From Deltaproteobacteria bacterium RIFOXYD12_FULL_56_24 (GTDB lineage: Bacteria; Desulfobacterota; Desulfobulbia; Desulfobulbales; Desulfurivibrionaceae): a stretch of DNA of 64,000 nucleotides. Position numbers and translations under genes: made by a program. The notes beneath the pieces are model-generated. The model did not search any database and was not told the origin of the DNA. It saw nothing but the letters and a program-made list of their open reading frames with translations. The DNA lies in the NCBI GenBank assembly GCA_001799285.1, contig MGTD01000007.1:1-64000 (forward strand). Reading direction: 5' to 3'. This document shows, piece after piece, positions 1 through 8,106 of the stretch; the first letter of the stretch is position 1; each line of letters begins with the position of its first letter.

Positions 1-47
1 CATGTCTGTATGTCATGACTCGAAATTTAGCAATTATACGCTAAAGC

Positions 48-70
48 TGCCACCTAAAGGTGGGGGTTTT
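48..70 (+). terminator. Possible terminator hairpin at window edge
   Basis: CCACC-TAAA-GGTGG is followed by GGTTTT. It could end a plus-strand gene lying left of the window. The stem is short and no such gene is visible, so the call is tentative. Confidence 0.3.
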
Positions 71-139
71 AACCCTCCCAAGCGGGGACAATAAAAGAAA
101 AAGGCGGGTTATTGGCCCTGGTGAGCGGTTACAAATTTT

Positions 140-445
140 CTATGGAGCAAGGAGAGGTCGCAGTACCGCCTCGGCCTGGGCTGCCGAGATTCCTGCGAGA
201 ATAAGGCGTTTGTCGCGGCTGGCTTCGCCGCCGGCAATGGCCACGGCTGCCTTGGGGATCTTGAAGAGCTTGGCGAAAAACTTGATGACTGCGGCGTTTG
301 CCTTGCCATCCACCGGGGGCGAGGTGATGCAGAGCTTGAGCGCCTCGCCGTGGAGGCCGGCGAGGCGGGTGCGGGATGCTTTGGGCTGCACATGGATTAG
401 CAGGCTGATTGAAGCGTCGTCAGCCTGCGCCCGAAGAAAGGTCAC
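140..445 (-). CDS. yggU: DUF167/YggU family protein
   Basis: A 101-residue protein of the YggU/DUF167 family, small alpha/beta proteins of uncertain role. The family pattern is visible as IHVQPKASRT near residue 17, then the conserved core SPPVDGKANAAVIKFFAK around residues 42-59. The start is GTG at 443-445, overlapping the TGA stop of the divIVA gene as GTGA, with a GGAGG-type ribosome site inside the divIVA end. That implies translational coupling with the cell-division cluster upstream (divIVA, yggT). The biochemical function is unknown; family assignment is firm. Confidence 0.85.
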   Translation of the reverse strand: MTFLRAQADDASISLLIHVQPKASRTRLAGLHGEALKLCITSPPVDGKANAAVIKFFAKLFKIPKAAVAIAGGEASRDKRLILAGISAAQAEAVLRPLLAP

Positions 446-1365
446 AGTGGAGATTCCTCCGGATTGAAATGGCCCAGCTTTTTTTTCTTGTCCTCCCTTA
501 CTAAATCTTCGGTGAAAGAAACAGCCGGTTCGTGACTGTCGAGGGGATCTTCAAAATTGAAGACCATGTCGCCCTCAAGGTCGGGAAGACCATGCTCCTC
601 ATTGTCGTACTCATCCTCATTCATGACCAGCAGGTCTTTTCTGGCGTCAAATGATGGGGGCAGGGCAATATCCCGGGGCTTAAATTCGTCTTCCGCTTCT
701 GGGGGCATACTTTCCGGGCCGCTGTCCGGAATGTCGATCTTGACGTAAAGGTCGGCAAAATCTTCTTCGGAGGAGGCATGACTGTTATCCCGCTGCTGCC
801 CGGGTTCCGTCTCGATTATGGCGCGGGCGAGGGCCCGGGGGCTGGCGCCCTGGATATCGTCTAGATCAGGTGGCTGCGGGCGGGGCGAGGAGCTGAAATG
901 CTCCACCGCCCGCGCCTTATCGGCTGGTTCAGTTTCCAGCATGTGCAGGTATGATTTCAGCTGTTGGCACAGATCATGCCGGGTTTGTTCCCGCATTGCT
1001 TTCAATTCGTCGATTTTTCTTTTCAGCTCGGCAATTTCCAGTTCAGCCTCTTTCCGGCGCAGGCGCACTTCTTCCTGGGCCTCGGCCACGATGGTTTCAG
1101 CCTCTTGCCTGCTTTTTTCCTTCATGGCATCGGTGACATTCTGGGCGGCGATGATGGCGCTCTGGAAAGATTTTTGCTGGTTCTGGTAGGTGGCCAGTTC
1201 TTTCTTCATGATTTCCAAACGGCCTTTCAGTTTTTGGTTTTCTTCGGAAACCGACTGAAAAAGAGCGGCTATTTTTTCCAGAAAATCGTCCACCTCTTCA
1301 ACATCGAAACCGCGAAAACGGACATGGAATTGTTGGGACTGGATGTCTTGGGCTGTAAGTATCAT
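442..1365 (-). CDS. divIVA: DivIVA-domain coiled-coil protein
   Basis: A 307-residue DivIVA-family protein. The N-terminal membrane/curvature-binding domain is clear: MILTAQDIQSQQFHVRFRG, then the FDVEEVDDFLEKIAALF block at about residues 20-36. A long coiled coil follows to about residue 140, then an acidic low-complexity tail. A longer reading frame reaches 1413, but the start at 1365 is preferred: it has AAGGAG seven bases upstream and begins at the conserved domain, whereas the extra 16 residues come from a mobile-element remnant. DivIVA proteins mark poles or septa and scaffold wall growth or division. The adjacent yggT and yggU are common companions. The gene overlaps yggU by 3 bases. 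Confidence 0.88.
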   Translation of the reverse strand: MILTAQDIQSQQFHVRFRGFDVEEVDDFLEKIAALFQSVSEENQKLKGRLEIMKKELATYQNQQKSFQSAIIAAQNVTDAMKEKSRQEAETIVAEAQEEVRLRRKEAELEIAELKRKIDELKAMREQTRHDLCQQLKSYLHMLETEPADKARAVEHFSSSPRPQPPDLDDIQGASPRALARAIIETEPGQQRDNSHASSEEDFADLYVKIDIPDSGPESMPPEAEDEFKPRDIALPPSFDARKDLLVMNEDEYDNEEHGLPDLEGDMVFNFEDPLDSHEPAVSFTEDLVREDKKKKLGHFNPEESPL

Positions 1366-1401
1366 GTTTCTGCTCCTTGTGGGTACTGGTTTGGGAAGGT
1401 T

Positions 1402-1462
1402 GTAACCGTTCACCGGGGCGCGGTCGTCAAAGTACCAAAACCACCGAACTGTAACCGTTCAG
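1402..1462 (+). mobile_element. Partial IS66-like MITE (left arm only)
   Basis: The sequence begins GTAACCGTTCACCGGGGCG and ends GAACTGTAACCGTTCAG, matching the left arm (module B) and the first 12 bases of module A of the MITE family in this window. The rest of module A is missing. Its end supplies the TGA stop of yggT (1459-1461), and its left part would encode a spurious N-terminal extension of DivIVA. No target duplication is seen, as expected for a truncated copy. Confidence 0.6.
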
Positions 1463-1758
1463 CCAACGCTTTTCGCTAGCTCATGCAAGGTGGGGACCAG
1501 AAAGCTCCGTAAAAAAATCAGGGCGAGAATAAGCAGCATGGGGGAAAGGTCGAGGCCGCCGCCAAAAACCGGCACTATCCTGCGGATGCGGGAAAGCGCC
1601 GGTTCGGTGACTTCGTAGAGAAAACGGACAATGGGGTTGTAAGGGTCGGCGTTTACCCAGGAAATGATGGCCCTGCCGATGATGACCCACATGTAGGCGC
1701 TTAAGGCAAAGTCCACCAAGGTGGCCAGGGCGCCTAAAAAATTACCGATAACGAACAT
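1459..1758 (-). CDS. yggT: YggT family integral membrane protein
   Basis: A 99-residue membrane protein with two hydrophobic stretches, residues ~5-30 and ~70-92. Between them is the YggT-family core, including IIGRAIISWVNADPYNPIVRF and EPALSRIRRIVP. The start chosen is ATG at 1756-1758, with GAGG upstream. A longer frame to 1857 adds 33 residues without homology. YggT proteins act near the division/osmotic-stress machinery, but their mechanism is not established. It lies between a MinD-like ATPase and divIVA on the same strand. The stop codon lies in a mobile-element remnant. Confidence 0.85.
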   Translation of the reverse strand: MFVIGNFLGALATLVDFALSAYMWVIIGRAIISWVNADPYNPIVRFLYEVTEPALSRIRRIVPVFGGGLDLSPMLLILALIFLRSFLVPTLHELAKSVG

Positions 1759-1822
1759 GACAAGCCTCTTTGTTGAGTAAAAAAATAACCGGGTTGCGGC
1801 AGTGCGCAAAAATCCGGGCAGG

Positions 1823-2581
1823 TTACAGGGCGATAAGGCGGTCAGCCACGGCGACAATCTCCAGGCTGGCTTTGCTCTCCGGTGCGCCGAGCAGGAAAGG
1901 CTTTTGGCGGCGGATGGCCTGGGAGACGTTTTTGTCCTGGGGCATGGCGCCCAGAGCCAGGGGGGTAATCTTCAGGAAACGCTGGAGTACCATGCTCATA
2001 TTGGCAAAGACATCCTGGCCTTCTTTTTTGGATTGTACACTGTTTATCAGCAGGTGGAAGTGCTTTCTGTCGTGGCGGGTATGGAGAACCTTGATCAGGG
2101 CGTAGGCATCGGTGAGCGAGGTTGGATCCGGGGTCAGGATGACGATATTCATCTGGCTCCAGGTGTTGAACCAGAGCACCGAATCGCCGATCCCGGCCGC
2201 GGTATCAATGAGGACAAAATCGAAACGGTCGATGATCTCCTCCAGGCTGCTGGTGAGCAGGGCCTGTTCCTCGTAGGAGAGGTTGGCCATCTCAGGCACG
2301 CCCGAACTGGCCGGCAGGACCTGAAACCTCGGGTTGATCTCCACCAGAGAGCTGGCCAGATCACGGCCCTCTTCAATGGTTTCCCGGATGGTGTGGCGGA
2401 CGTTGAGCCCCAGTACCACATCGACGTTGGCCAACCCCAGGTCGCCGTCGATGAGAAGGACGGCCTTGCCTTTTTGGGAAAGAGCAGTGGCCACGTTCAC
2501 CGAAAAGGAGGTCTTGCCTACCCCGCCTTTGCCGCTGCTGATACAGATGATTTTCGGAGAGCGCTTGGTTTTCGCGGTCAT
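1823..2581 (-). CDS. MinD/FlhG (YlxH) family P-loop ATPase
   Basis: A 252-residue SIMIBI-class ATPase. The deviant Walker A motif SSGKGGVGKTSF (residues ~15-26) has the signature lysine, followed by LLIDGDLGLANVDV and the Walker B-like FDFVLIDTAAGI. This is the FlhG/YlxH branch of MinD proteins, which position flagella or other polar structures. No FlhF, MinC or MinE is nearby; the neighbours are yggT and a degenerate GGDEF protein. The substrate of positioning is therefore unknown. The C-terminal amphipathic helix of true MinD is not obvious. Confidence 0.85.
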   Translation of the reverse strand: MTAKTKRSPKIICISSGKGGVGKTSFSVNVATALSQKGKAVLLIDGDLGLANVDVVLGLNVRHTIRETIEEGRDLASSLVEINPRFQVLPASSGVPEMANLSYEEQALLTSSLEEIIDRFDFVLIDTAAGIGDSVLWFNTWSQMNIVILTPDPTSLTDAYALIKVLHTRHDRKHFHLLINSVQSKKEGQDVFANMSMVLQRFLKITPLALGAMPQDKNVSQAIRRQKPFLLGAPESKASLEIVAVADRLIAL

Positions 2582-2652
2582 GGACTATTTTCCCTCTGCA
2601 AGTTGTTGTAAGCCGTTGATGAAAAACGTTCCGGTCATTCCGTCTGGACAAC

Positions 2653-3417
2653 TCATGCCGCCATCCCCGCCGCTGCCCGCGAAGCCTTGCGCGGTTGCAT
2701 CCATAGCTGGGCTCGTTCTTCCACCGTTACCTGGCAGGAATCCTCGGCGTGGGCTGCGGCTCTTTGGCAGATGGCGTCGCTGCCCATCTGGGCAGCGCGG
2801 GCCAGCTCGGCCTCGGCCAGGGCCAGAAACCGCTCCGCCGGCAGAGTCTCATAGGCATGGCAGACGGCAATGCCCAGGGCCAGGCTTGGGGCAACACCGG
2901 CGGGACCCTTGAGGAAAGCGGCGGTGCGCAGGGCGGCGCGCATCTCCTCCGCCCGCCTTCGCGCCTTGCCCACCGCAGCGCCCGGCATGATCAGAGCCAG
3001 GCCGTTTTTTGTAAAGCCGGAGAGCAGATCCCCAGGATGCAGGCATGGCGCCAGCGCTGCCGCAGCCTGTTCCGCCAGGACGCCGTGCCCGGACAGGGTG
3101 ATCAGGAGAAGGGCGCAGGGCAGTTTGCTCTGTTGAACCCGGTCCATTTCCACTGCCAGTTGCCGGCGGAACCAGGGCTGGCCCGGCAGTTTTTCCTCAG
3201 CTTGGCCGAGCGGGGCCGGACGGGGCTGGTCTGGAAAGCGCAGTGCGGCCAGCGCAGAGGCCACCTCCGCCTCGGAAACGGTGTTGCCGATCAGCAACAG
3301 GCCCAAGGGCTCAGCTCCCTTGCCGGAGAGCCTGAGCGCGCGGACCGGATGGCGACCGGCCTGTTCCTCCAGGCTGCGGTACAGCAGGGCGGTATCGAAG
3401 GGGGCCGTCCGCTTCAT
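2653..3417 (-). CDS. Degenerate GGDEF-domain protein
   Basis: A 254-residue protein whose second half has the layout of a GGDEF (diguanylate cyclase) domain. PWFRRQLAVEMDRVQQSKLPCALLLI corresponds to its first strand and helix, and the segment ending SLALGIAVCHAYETLPAERF... plays the part of SIGIA...ALYRAK. At the active site the expected RxGGDEF is replaced by SGFTKNGLALIMPG, so catalysis is very unlikely. It may be a c-di-GMP/GTP sensor or a scaffold. It lies just upstream of the MinD-like ATPase in the same orientation, suggesting joint function. The start codon abuts a MITE insertion. Confidence 0.6.
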   Translation of the reverse strand: MKRTAPFDTALLYRSLEEQAGRHPVRALRLSGKGAEPLGLLLIGNTVSEAEVASALAALRFPDQPRPAPLGQAEEKLPGQPWFRRQLAVEMDRVQQSKLPCALLLITLSGHGVLAEQAAAALAPCLHPGDLLSGFTKNGLALIMPGAAVGKARRRAEEMRAALRTAAFLKGPAGVAPSLALGIAVCHAYETLPAERFLALAEAELARAAQMGSDAICQRAAAHAEDSCQVTVEERAQLWMQPRKASRAAAGMAA

Positions 3418-3418
3418 G

Positions 3419-3571
3419 ATAATCTCTCACCAGAGATACGAAAAATTTGATAACCCCAAGAATTGTAACCGTTCAGCAGTGCTGCAGCTGCTAGGAAGAG
3501 GCCTGCGAAGTGTGCTGGTGCACATGAGCCAGGCCGATGACAACGCAGATGCGGTGCTGCTGAATGGTTAC
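3419..3571 (+). mobile_element. IS66-like MITE copy between metG and GGDEF gene
   Basis: A 153-bp element of modules B and A (type-2 stems: CCGTTCAGCAGTGC and GCGGTGCTGCTGAATGG). It is flanked by GCTTCATG (3411-3418) and GGTTCATG (3572-3579), a 7/8 target duplication. The left duplication contains the start codon of the GGDEF gene and the right one the stop codon of metG (3575-3577). The central hairpin is GTGTGC-TG-GTGCACA. The element lies exactly between the two genes without changing either coding sequence. Confidence 0.8.
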
Positions 3572-3574
3572 GGT

Positions 3575-5512
3575 TCATGCCACCCTGCTACCTGGAGCGA
3601 CCGGCCCGGAAACGGCGGAGAGCACCAGCCGGTCTCCGTCCTTGGCGGCCAGCACCATGCCGTGGGAGGCCACGCCCATTAATTTGGCCGGTTTGAGATT
3701 GGCGACAATGATCACCTGGCGGCCAATCAGCTCTTCCGGCTGGTAATGCTGGGCAATGCCCGCAACAATGGTGCGCTCCTCCGGGGCCTTTACCGTCAGC
3801 TTAAGGAGGCGGTCTGATTTGGCGATCTTTTCGGCCCCGATGATCTCCGCCACCCGCAATTCCAGTTTCTGGAAGGTGTCGAAGGTGACGATCCCCTCGG
3901 TCTCCGGTTCGGTCTCGGAACTGAATTCTTTTTTAGTCTCTGATTTTTGCATGGCGCTGTTCTTTGGCGGTTGCGGTTTGGCTTTTTCTTCCCTTTGCAG
4001 CCGGGGGAAAAGTTGCGCCCCTGGGGTGATGGCAGCTCCCGGCACGAGCCTCCCCCAGGCCCCACAGTTGTTCAGGTTCATCTCGCCTGCCACGCCCAGA
4101 GCCTCGCCCATCCTGACAGCGGTTTCCGGCATGACGGGGCGCAGGGTCAGGGTGATGAGCCTAAGCGTTTCCAGCAGGGTATAGAGTACCGTGCCCAGCC
4201 GGTCGGCCTGCTGCGGATCCTTGGCCAGTTCCCAGGGCTGGGTGCTGACGATGTATTTGTTGGCCCGGCTGATCACCTCCCACACCGAGGCCAGGGCCCG
4301 GTGGAAGGCGAAATGGTCCATCTGCTCGCGGTACTGGGCCAGCATGGCCATGGCTGCCTCGGCCAGCTCGCGGTCCTGGGGCGAAGGCACACCAGGCTGC
4401 GGCACCTTACTTTGCGCGAAGTTTCGCACCATGGTCAGCGAGCGGGAAAAGAGGTTGCCAAGGTCGTTGGTCAAGTCGGAGTTGTGCCGGGCCACTAGTG
4501 CTTCACGGGAAAAGCCGGCGTCCAGGCCGAAAGACATCTCGCGAAGCAGGAAGTAGCGCACCGAGTCCGCGCCGAATTCCGCCACCAGCTCGCCGGGCCG
4601 CACCACGTTGCCCAGGCTCTTGGACATCTTGGTCTCGTTCATGTTCCAGTAGCCGTGGACATGCAGCCGCCGGTAGGGCGCAAGCCCCATGGCTTTCAGC
4701 ATGGTTGGCCAGTAGATGGCGTGGGGCTTGAGAATATCCTTGGCGATGAGATGCTCGGCTGCGGGCCAGTAGCGGGCAAAATCCTGGCCAGCCGGATAGC
4801 CCAGGCCGGAAAGGTAGTTGATCAGGGCATCGAACCAGACGTAGGTGACAAAACGGCGGTCAAAGGGCAGGGGGATTCCCCAGGTGAGCCGGGTGGTGGG
4901 CCGGGAGATGCAGAGATCCTCCAAGGGGTCCTTGAGGAAGGAGAGTACCTCGTTCTTGTAGCGTTCCGGGGTGATGAACTCCGGATGGCTGGTGATGTGG
5001 TCGATGAGCCACTCCTGGTACTTACCCATCCGAAAAAAATAATTCTGCTCGCTGATCCGCTCCGGTTCGCTGAGGTGATCCGGGCACTTGCCGTCCACCA
5101 GCTCCTTTTCGGTGAGAAAGCGTTCGCAGCCCTTGCAGTAAAGGCCGGTGTACTCGCTGAAATAGATGTCGCCCTGGTCGTAAACTTGCTGGAGAACAGC
5201 CTGCACCACGGCCATGTGGGCCGGATCGGTGGTGCGGACAAAGTTGTCCGGGGCAATGGCGAGCGGCGGCCAGGCACCCCGGAACATGGCGCTGATCGTG
5301 TCCACATATTCCTGCACGGAGACCCCGGCATCCTCGGCGGCATGGACGATCTTGTCGCCGTGTTCGTCGGTGCCGGTCTGGAAACGGACATCCTTGCCCA
5401 GCAGCCGCTGGTAGCGGCAGACGGCATCCGCCACCACGGTGGAGTAGGCATGGCCCAGATGGGGCTGGGCGTTGACGTAGAAAATCGGGGTGGTGAGATA
5501 ATAGGTGTTCAT
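3575..5512 (-). CDS. metG: Methionyl-tRNA synthetase
   Basis: A 645-residue class I synthetase that charges tRNA-Met. It shows the HIGH-like HLGHAYS near residue 17, a zinc knuckle (CKGCERFLTEKELVDGKC, around residue 130), the KMSKSLGN loop around residue 300 and a C-terminal Trbp111-type tRNA-binding/dimerisation domain (TFDTFQKLELRVAEIIGAE onward). The start at 5512 is chosen because MNTYYLTTPIFYVNAQPHLG is the conserved N-terminus and it overlaps the ricT stop as ATGA; the open frame runs 49 codons further upstream, inside ricT. Part of a holB-ricT-metG operon. The stop is touched by a MITE target duplication. Confidence 0.96.
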   Translation of the reverse strand: MNTYYLTTPIFYVNAQPHLGHAYSTVVADAVCRYQRLLGKDVRFQTGTDEHGDKIVHAAEDAGVSVQEYVDTISAMFRGAWPPLAIAPDNFVRTTDPAHMAVVQAVLQQVYDQGDIYFSEYTGLYCKGCERFLTEKELVDGKCPDHLSEPERISEQNYFFRMGKYQEWLIDHITSHPEFITPERYKNEVLSFLKDPLEDLCISRPTTRLTWGIPLPFDRRFVTYVWFDALINYLSGLGYPAGQDFARYWPAAEHLIAKDILKPHAIYWPTMLKAMGLAPYRRLHVHGYWNMNETKMSKSLGNVVRPGELVAEFGADSVRYFLLREMSFGLDAGFSREALVARHNSDLTNDLGNLFSRSLTMVRNFAQSKVPQPGVPSPQDRELAEAAMAMLAQYREQMDHFAFHRALASVWEVISRANKYIVSTQPWELAKDPQQADRLGTVLYTLLETLRLITLTLRPVMPETAVRMGEALGVAGEMNLNNCGAWGRLVPGAAITPGAQLFPRLQREEKAKPQPPKNSAMQKSETKKEFSSETEPETEGIVTFDTFQKLELRVAEIIGAEKIAKSDRLLKLTVKAPEERTIVAGIAQHYQPEELIGRQVIIVANLKPAKLMGVASHGMVLAAKDGDRLVLSAVSGPVAPGSRVA

Positions 5513-6513
5513 TGGCCAGGCTCTTTGGGTCCTCTGGGAGGTCTGGGCTTTTTTCTTCGCGGCGGGGCTTGCGCTTCCGGGGCAAGGGGTTGAGCCTGGG
5601 CCTGGGGCAAGGCGGCATGCTGCCCTGGGGCGGGTTGCGTTGTTCTGGCCTGACTCCATTCTTCCTTGGTGAGAATGATATTCCTTTCATGGCCGTCCAC
5701 CCAGGAGACCTCAAGGGTTTCCTCCAGGGGGTTGACCTTGACGATCTTGTAATTCTTCCCGTCTACGGTGATGGCCTTGCCCGGCTTGGGCATCGTCTTG
5801 CGCATGGCGTGGTAGGTGTCGTACTCGTACGTGAGGCAGCAGAGCAGCCGGTTACAGATCCCGGAGATCTTGGCGGGATTGAGCGGCAACCCCTGCTCCT
5901 TGGCCATCTTGATGGAAACCGGGGCAAAGTTTTTGAGGTACGAAGAGCAGCAGAGCTCTCGTCCGCAGCAGCCCAGACCGCCGATCATCTTGGTTTCATG
6001 GCGGACCCCGACCTGGCGGATCTCAACCCTGGTACGGAATTCCTGGACCAGGTCTTTGACCAGCTCGCGAAAGTCAACCCTGGTGTCGGCAGTGAAATAG
6101 AAGATGATCTTGCTGCCGTTTAAAAACCGCTCCACCTTGATGAGCTTCATGGGCAAGCCATGGGTGGCGATGAAACGGGTACAGACGGCAGAAGCCTCCT
6201 GTTCGCGTTCCAGAAGGCGGACAAATTTTTCTATTTCGTCCCTGGTTCCCCGCCGGACGATCAGGTGACTGCCCAAGCTCGCCGGCTCGGTTCGTTCAGG
6301 GCAGGGCAGGGCTCGGGCGTGGACCGTGGCTGGTTCCAGGCCGTGTTCGGTCTGGGCCATGACCAACTCGCCGACCTTGAGGTTCTGGATGCGGGAGACG
6401 GCGGAAAAAAGCTGGTCTCCCGGCCGGAACTGGAGAGTATAGCAGGTTTCCGGTGCGTTGTGCTGGTCTTCATGCCCCAGCTCTTCAGGGGGTGTTTCCG
6501 GAGTTTCGTTCAT
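5509..6513 (-). CDS. ricT: PSP1/RicT (YaaT) family protein
   Basis: A 334-residue PSP1-domain protein. The conserved cysteine clusters GCCGRELCCSSYL and CNRLLCCLTYE are where Bacillus RicT holds Fe-S ligands. The C-terminal ~60 residues are a proline/alanine/glutamine-rich basic tail that is not conserved. In Bacillus the RicA/F/T complex modulates RNase Y-dependent RNA processing; in Proteobacteria its role is unproved. It sits between holB and metG, the usual order in many bacteria, and its stop overlaps the metG start by 4 bases. Confidence 0.88.
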   Translation of the reverse strand: MNETPETPPEELGHEDQHNAPETCYTLQFRPGDQLFSAVSRIQNLKVGELVMAQTEHGLEPATVHARALPCPERTEPASLGSHLIVRRGTRDEIEKFVRLLEREQEASAVCTRFIATHGLPMKLIKVERFLNGSKIIFYFTADTRVDFRELVKDLVQEFRTRVEIRQVGVRHETKMIGGLGCCGRELCCSSYLKNFAPVSIKMAKEQGLPLNPAKISGICNRLLCCLTYEYDTYHAMRKTMPKPGKAITVDGKNYKIVKVNPLEETLEVSWVDGHERNIILTKEEWSQARTTQPAPGQHAALPQAQAQPLAPEAQAPPRRKKPRPPRGPKEPGQ

Positions 6514-6550
6514 GCATTACGCTCAAACAGCCAGTTGGCTGGGAAATTGA

Positions 6551-6656
6551 GTAACTGCCCAGCAGCACCACATCTTGCGGCGATCGGGCCGGCCCACGTA
6601 CTGGAGTACGCATCGCCGTCCCGCTTGCCGCAACCTGCGGCACTGCTGAACAGTTA
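6551..6656 (-). mobile_element. MITE copy, module A only
   Basis: A 106-bp element in the ricT-holB gap (6514-6739). Its ends are GTAACTGCCCAGCAGCACC and GGCACTGCTGAACAGTTAC, with the conserved body CATCTTGCGGCGATCGGGCC and a central CGTACTGGAGTACG hairpin. There is no convincing target duplication (GAAATTGA on the left, TGGATAGT on the right), so it is probably a decayed composite copy. The sequence after it (6657-6730) may be a degenerate module B. Confidence 0.65.
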
Positions 6657-6739
6657 CTGGATAGTTCTTAAAATTGCTAATGTTCATGACCTGCAATCGT
6701 GGCGGCTGATTATCAGGTCAAGAAAACAATCATATACCA

Positions 6740-7747
6740 TTAAAGCAGGCCAAAGAAAAGCACTTCGCACACGGCGGTGGGGTTGCAGTTGCGGGCCAGT
6801 TGTTTTCGGGCCGTGTCCAGCAGGTGCAGCTTATCTGCGAGCTGGCCCTTGGACCAACGGCGGCAAGCGGCCGGGAAAGTGGGGCTGAGATCATAGTTGA
6901 TGATCGAACCTGGGGCGCCATGAGCGAAAAGGAGAAGATCATGGTGCCAGGTGGTGAGCAGATCCAGGAGTTCGCCTAAGTCTTCCTTAAGCCTGGCCGC
7001 TGTTTCGGCGAGTTCGCCCAGGGCCTGGATCGCGGTCGGGGTGTCCGGCTCAAGGCGCAGCAGGTGCTCAATAATCTCCCGGCGCAGCCCCAGCAGATCC
7101 TTGGCCAGAAGGAGTCTGGCCCGTCCAAGGCTGCCTTCGGCCATGGCTGCCAGGGTGGCCGCGTTTTCCGTGGTTATACCCGCCTCCCGCGCCAGGATTT
7201 TCGCCACTTCCGGCTGGGGGAGCGGGAAAAAAGGCACGGTCTGGCAGCGGGAGAGGATGGTGGGCAGAATCCCGCCCGCCTCATCACCGGTGAGAATAAG
7301 CATGGTCTGGGCGGGTGGTTCTTCCAGAGTCTTGAGCAGGCTGTTGGCCGCCTCCCGCCGCATGGTGTGGATCTCGCAAACGAGCGCCACCCGGATTTTC
7401 GCCTCAAAGGGGGGAAAGGCCAGGGTCTTTTTAAGTTCGCGCACCTGATTGATCTTTATGGCCGCGCCTTCCGGCTCGATCACGATGAAGTCAGGGTGAC
7501 TGCCGGCAGTAAACTTGCGGCAGGAGGGGCATTGGCCGCAGGGTTCGTGGTCTTTGGGGTTATGACAGTTGAGGGCGGCGGCAAAGGTGCGGGCCAAAGT
7601 CTTTTTGCCGACCCCCATGGGGCCTTTGAAGAGAAAGGCATGCGCCAGCCGGTCTTGGGCCACGGCGCGGCGCAGCAGTTTTTTCGCCTTTTCCTGACCG
7701 ATGATTCCGGCAAAAGATTGGGGGCTGTTTTCCTGGGGCTGTTTCAT
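6740..7747 (-). CDS. holB: DNA polymerase III subunit delta'
   Basis: A 335-residue clamp-loader AAA+ subunit. It carries a P-loop GPMGVGKKTLA (residues ~41-51), a zinc-binding CHNPKDHEPCGQCPSC module (~61-76), a sensor segment LLKTLEEPPAQTMLIL, and ILSRCQTVPFFPLP. It loads the sliding clamp together with DnaX and HolA, which lie elsewhere. First gene of holB-ricT-metG on this strand. The start at 7745-7747 is overlapped by the left target duplication of a MITE, so the native ribosome site lies partly or wholly in inserted DNA. Confidence 0.92.
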   Translation of the reverse strand: MKQPQENSPQSFAGIIGQEKAKKLLRRAVAQDRLAHAFLFKGPMGVGKKTLARTFAAALNCHNPKDHEPCGQCPSCRKFTAGSHPDFIVIEPEGAAIKINQVRELKKTLAFPPFEAKIRVALVCEIHTMRREAANSLLKTLEEPPAQTMLILTGDEAGGILPTILSRCQTVPFFPLPQPEVAKILAREAGITTENAATLAAMAEGSLGRARLLLAKDLLGLRREIIEHLLRLEPDTPTAIQALGELAETAARLKEDLGELLDLLTTWHHDLLLFAHGAPGSIINYDLSPTFPAACRRWSKGQLADKLHLLDTARKQLARNCNPTAVCEVLFFGLL

Positions 7748-7748
7748 G

Positions 7749-7928
7749 GTAATCGTTCACCAAGGGCACTCAATTTCAGGTAAACCCGGAACTGTAAGCG
7801 TTCAGCAGTGCCGCAGATGCGCGTGTCAATCGTCGGCAGAAGTGTCCGACCAAGAGGCCTGTTCGCTATACATATGGTATGCGGACCAGGCCGATGACAA
7901 AGCAGATGTGGTGCTGCTGAACGCTTAC
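7749..7928 (+). mobile_element. MITE copy upstream of holB with extra module
   Basis: A 180-bp element beginning GTAATCGTTCACC and ending GCTGCTGAACGCTTAC. The flanks GTTTCATG (7741-7748) and ATTTCATG (7929-7936) are a 7/8 target duplication; the left copy contains the holB start codon. It is longer than the 154-bp norm because its stem carries an insert matching TGTCAATCGTCGGCAGAAGTG, a module also found near 13800 and 50895. Confidence 0.78.
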
Positions 7929-8106
7929 ATTTCATGGCCGTATCATAAAGGGGCAAGGGGAAAGGCGCAAGGTGAAAGGGTGGCAGGGCAAAAAGCTCTT
8001 TTTGTCCGGGCAACGCAATTTCCTGCGGAAAAAAGTATGATTTAATGATAGGTTAAGGGCTTATTTATTTTTCTCGCCACGTGCATACATTTTTTAGGAT
8101 AAGACC

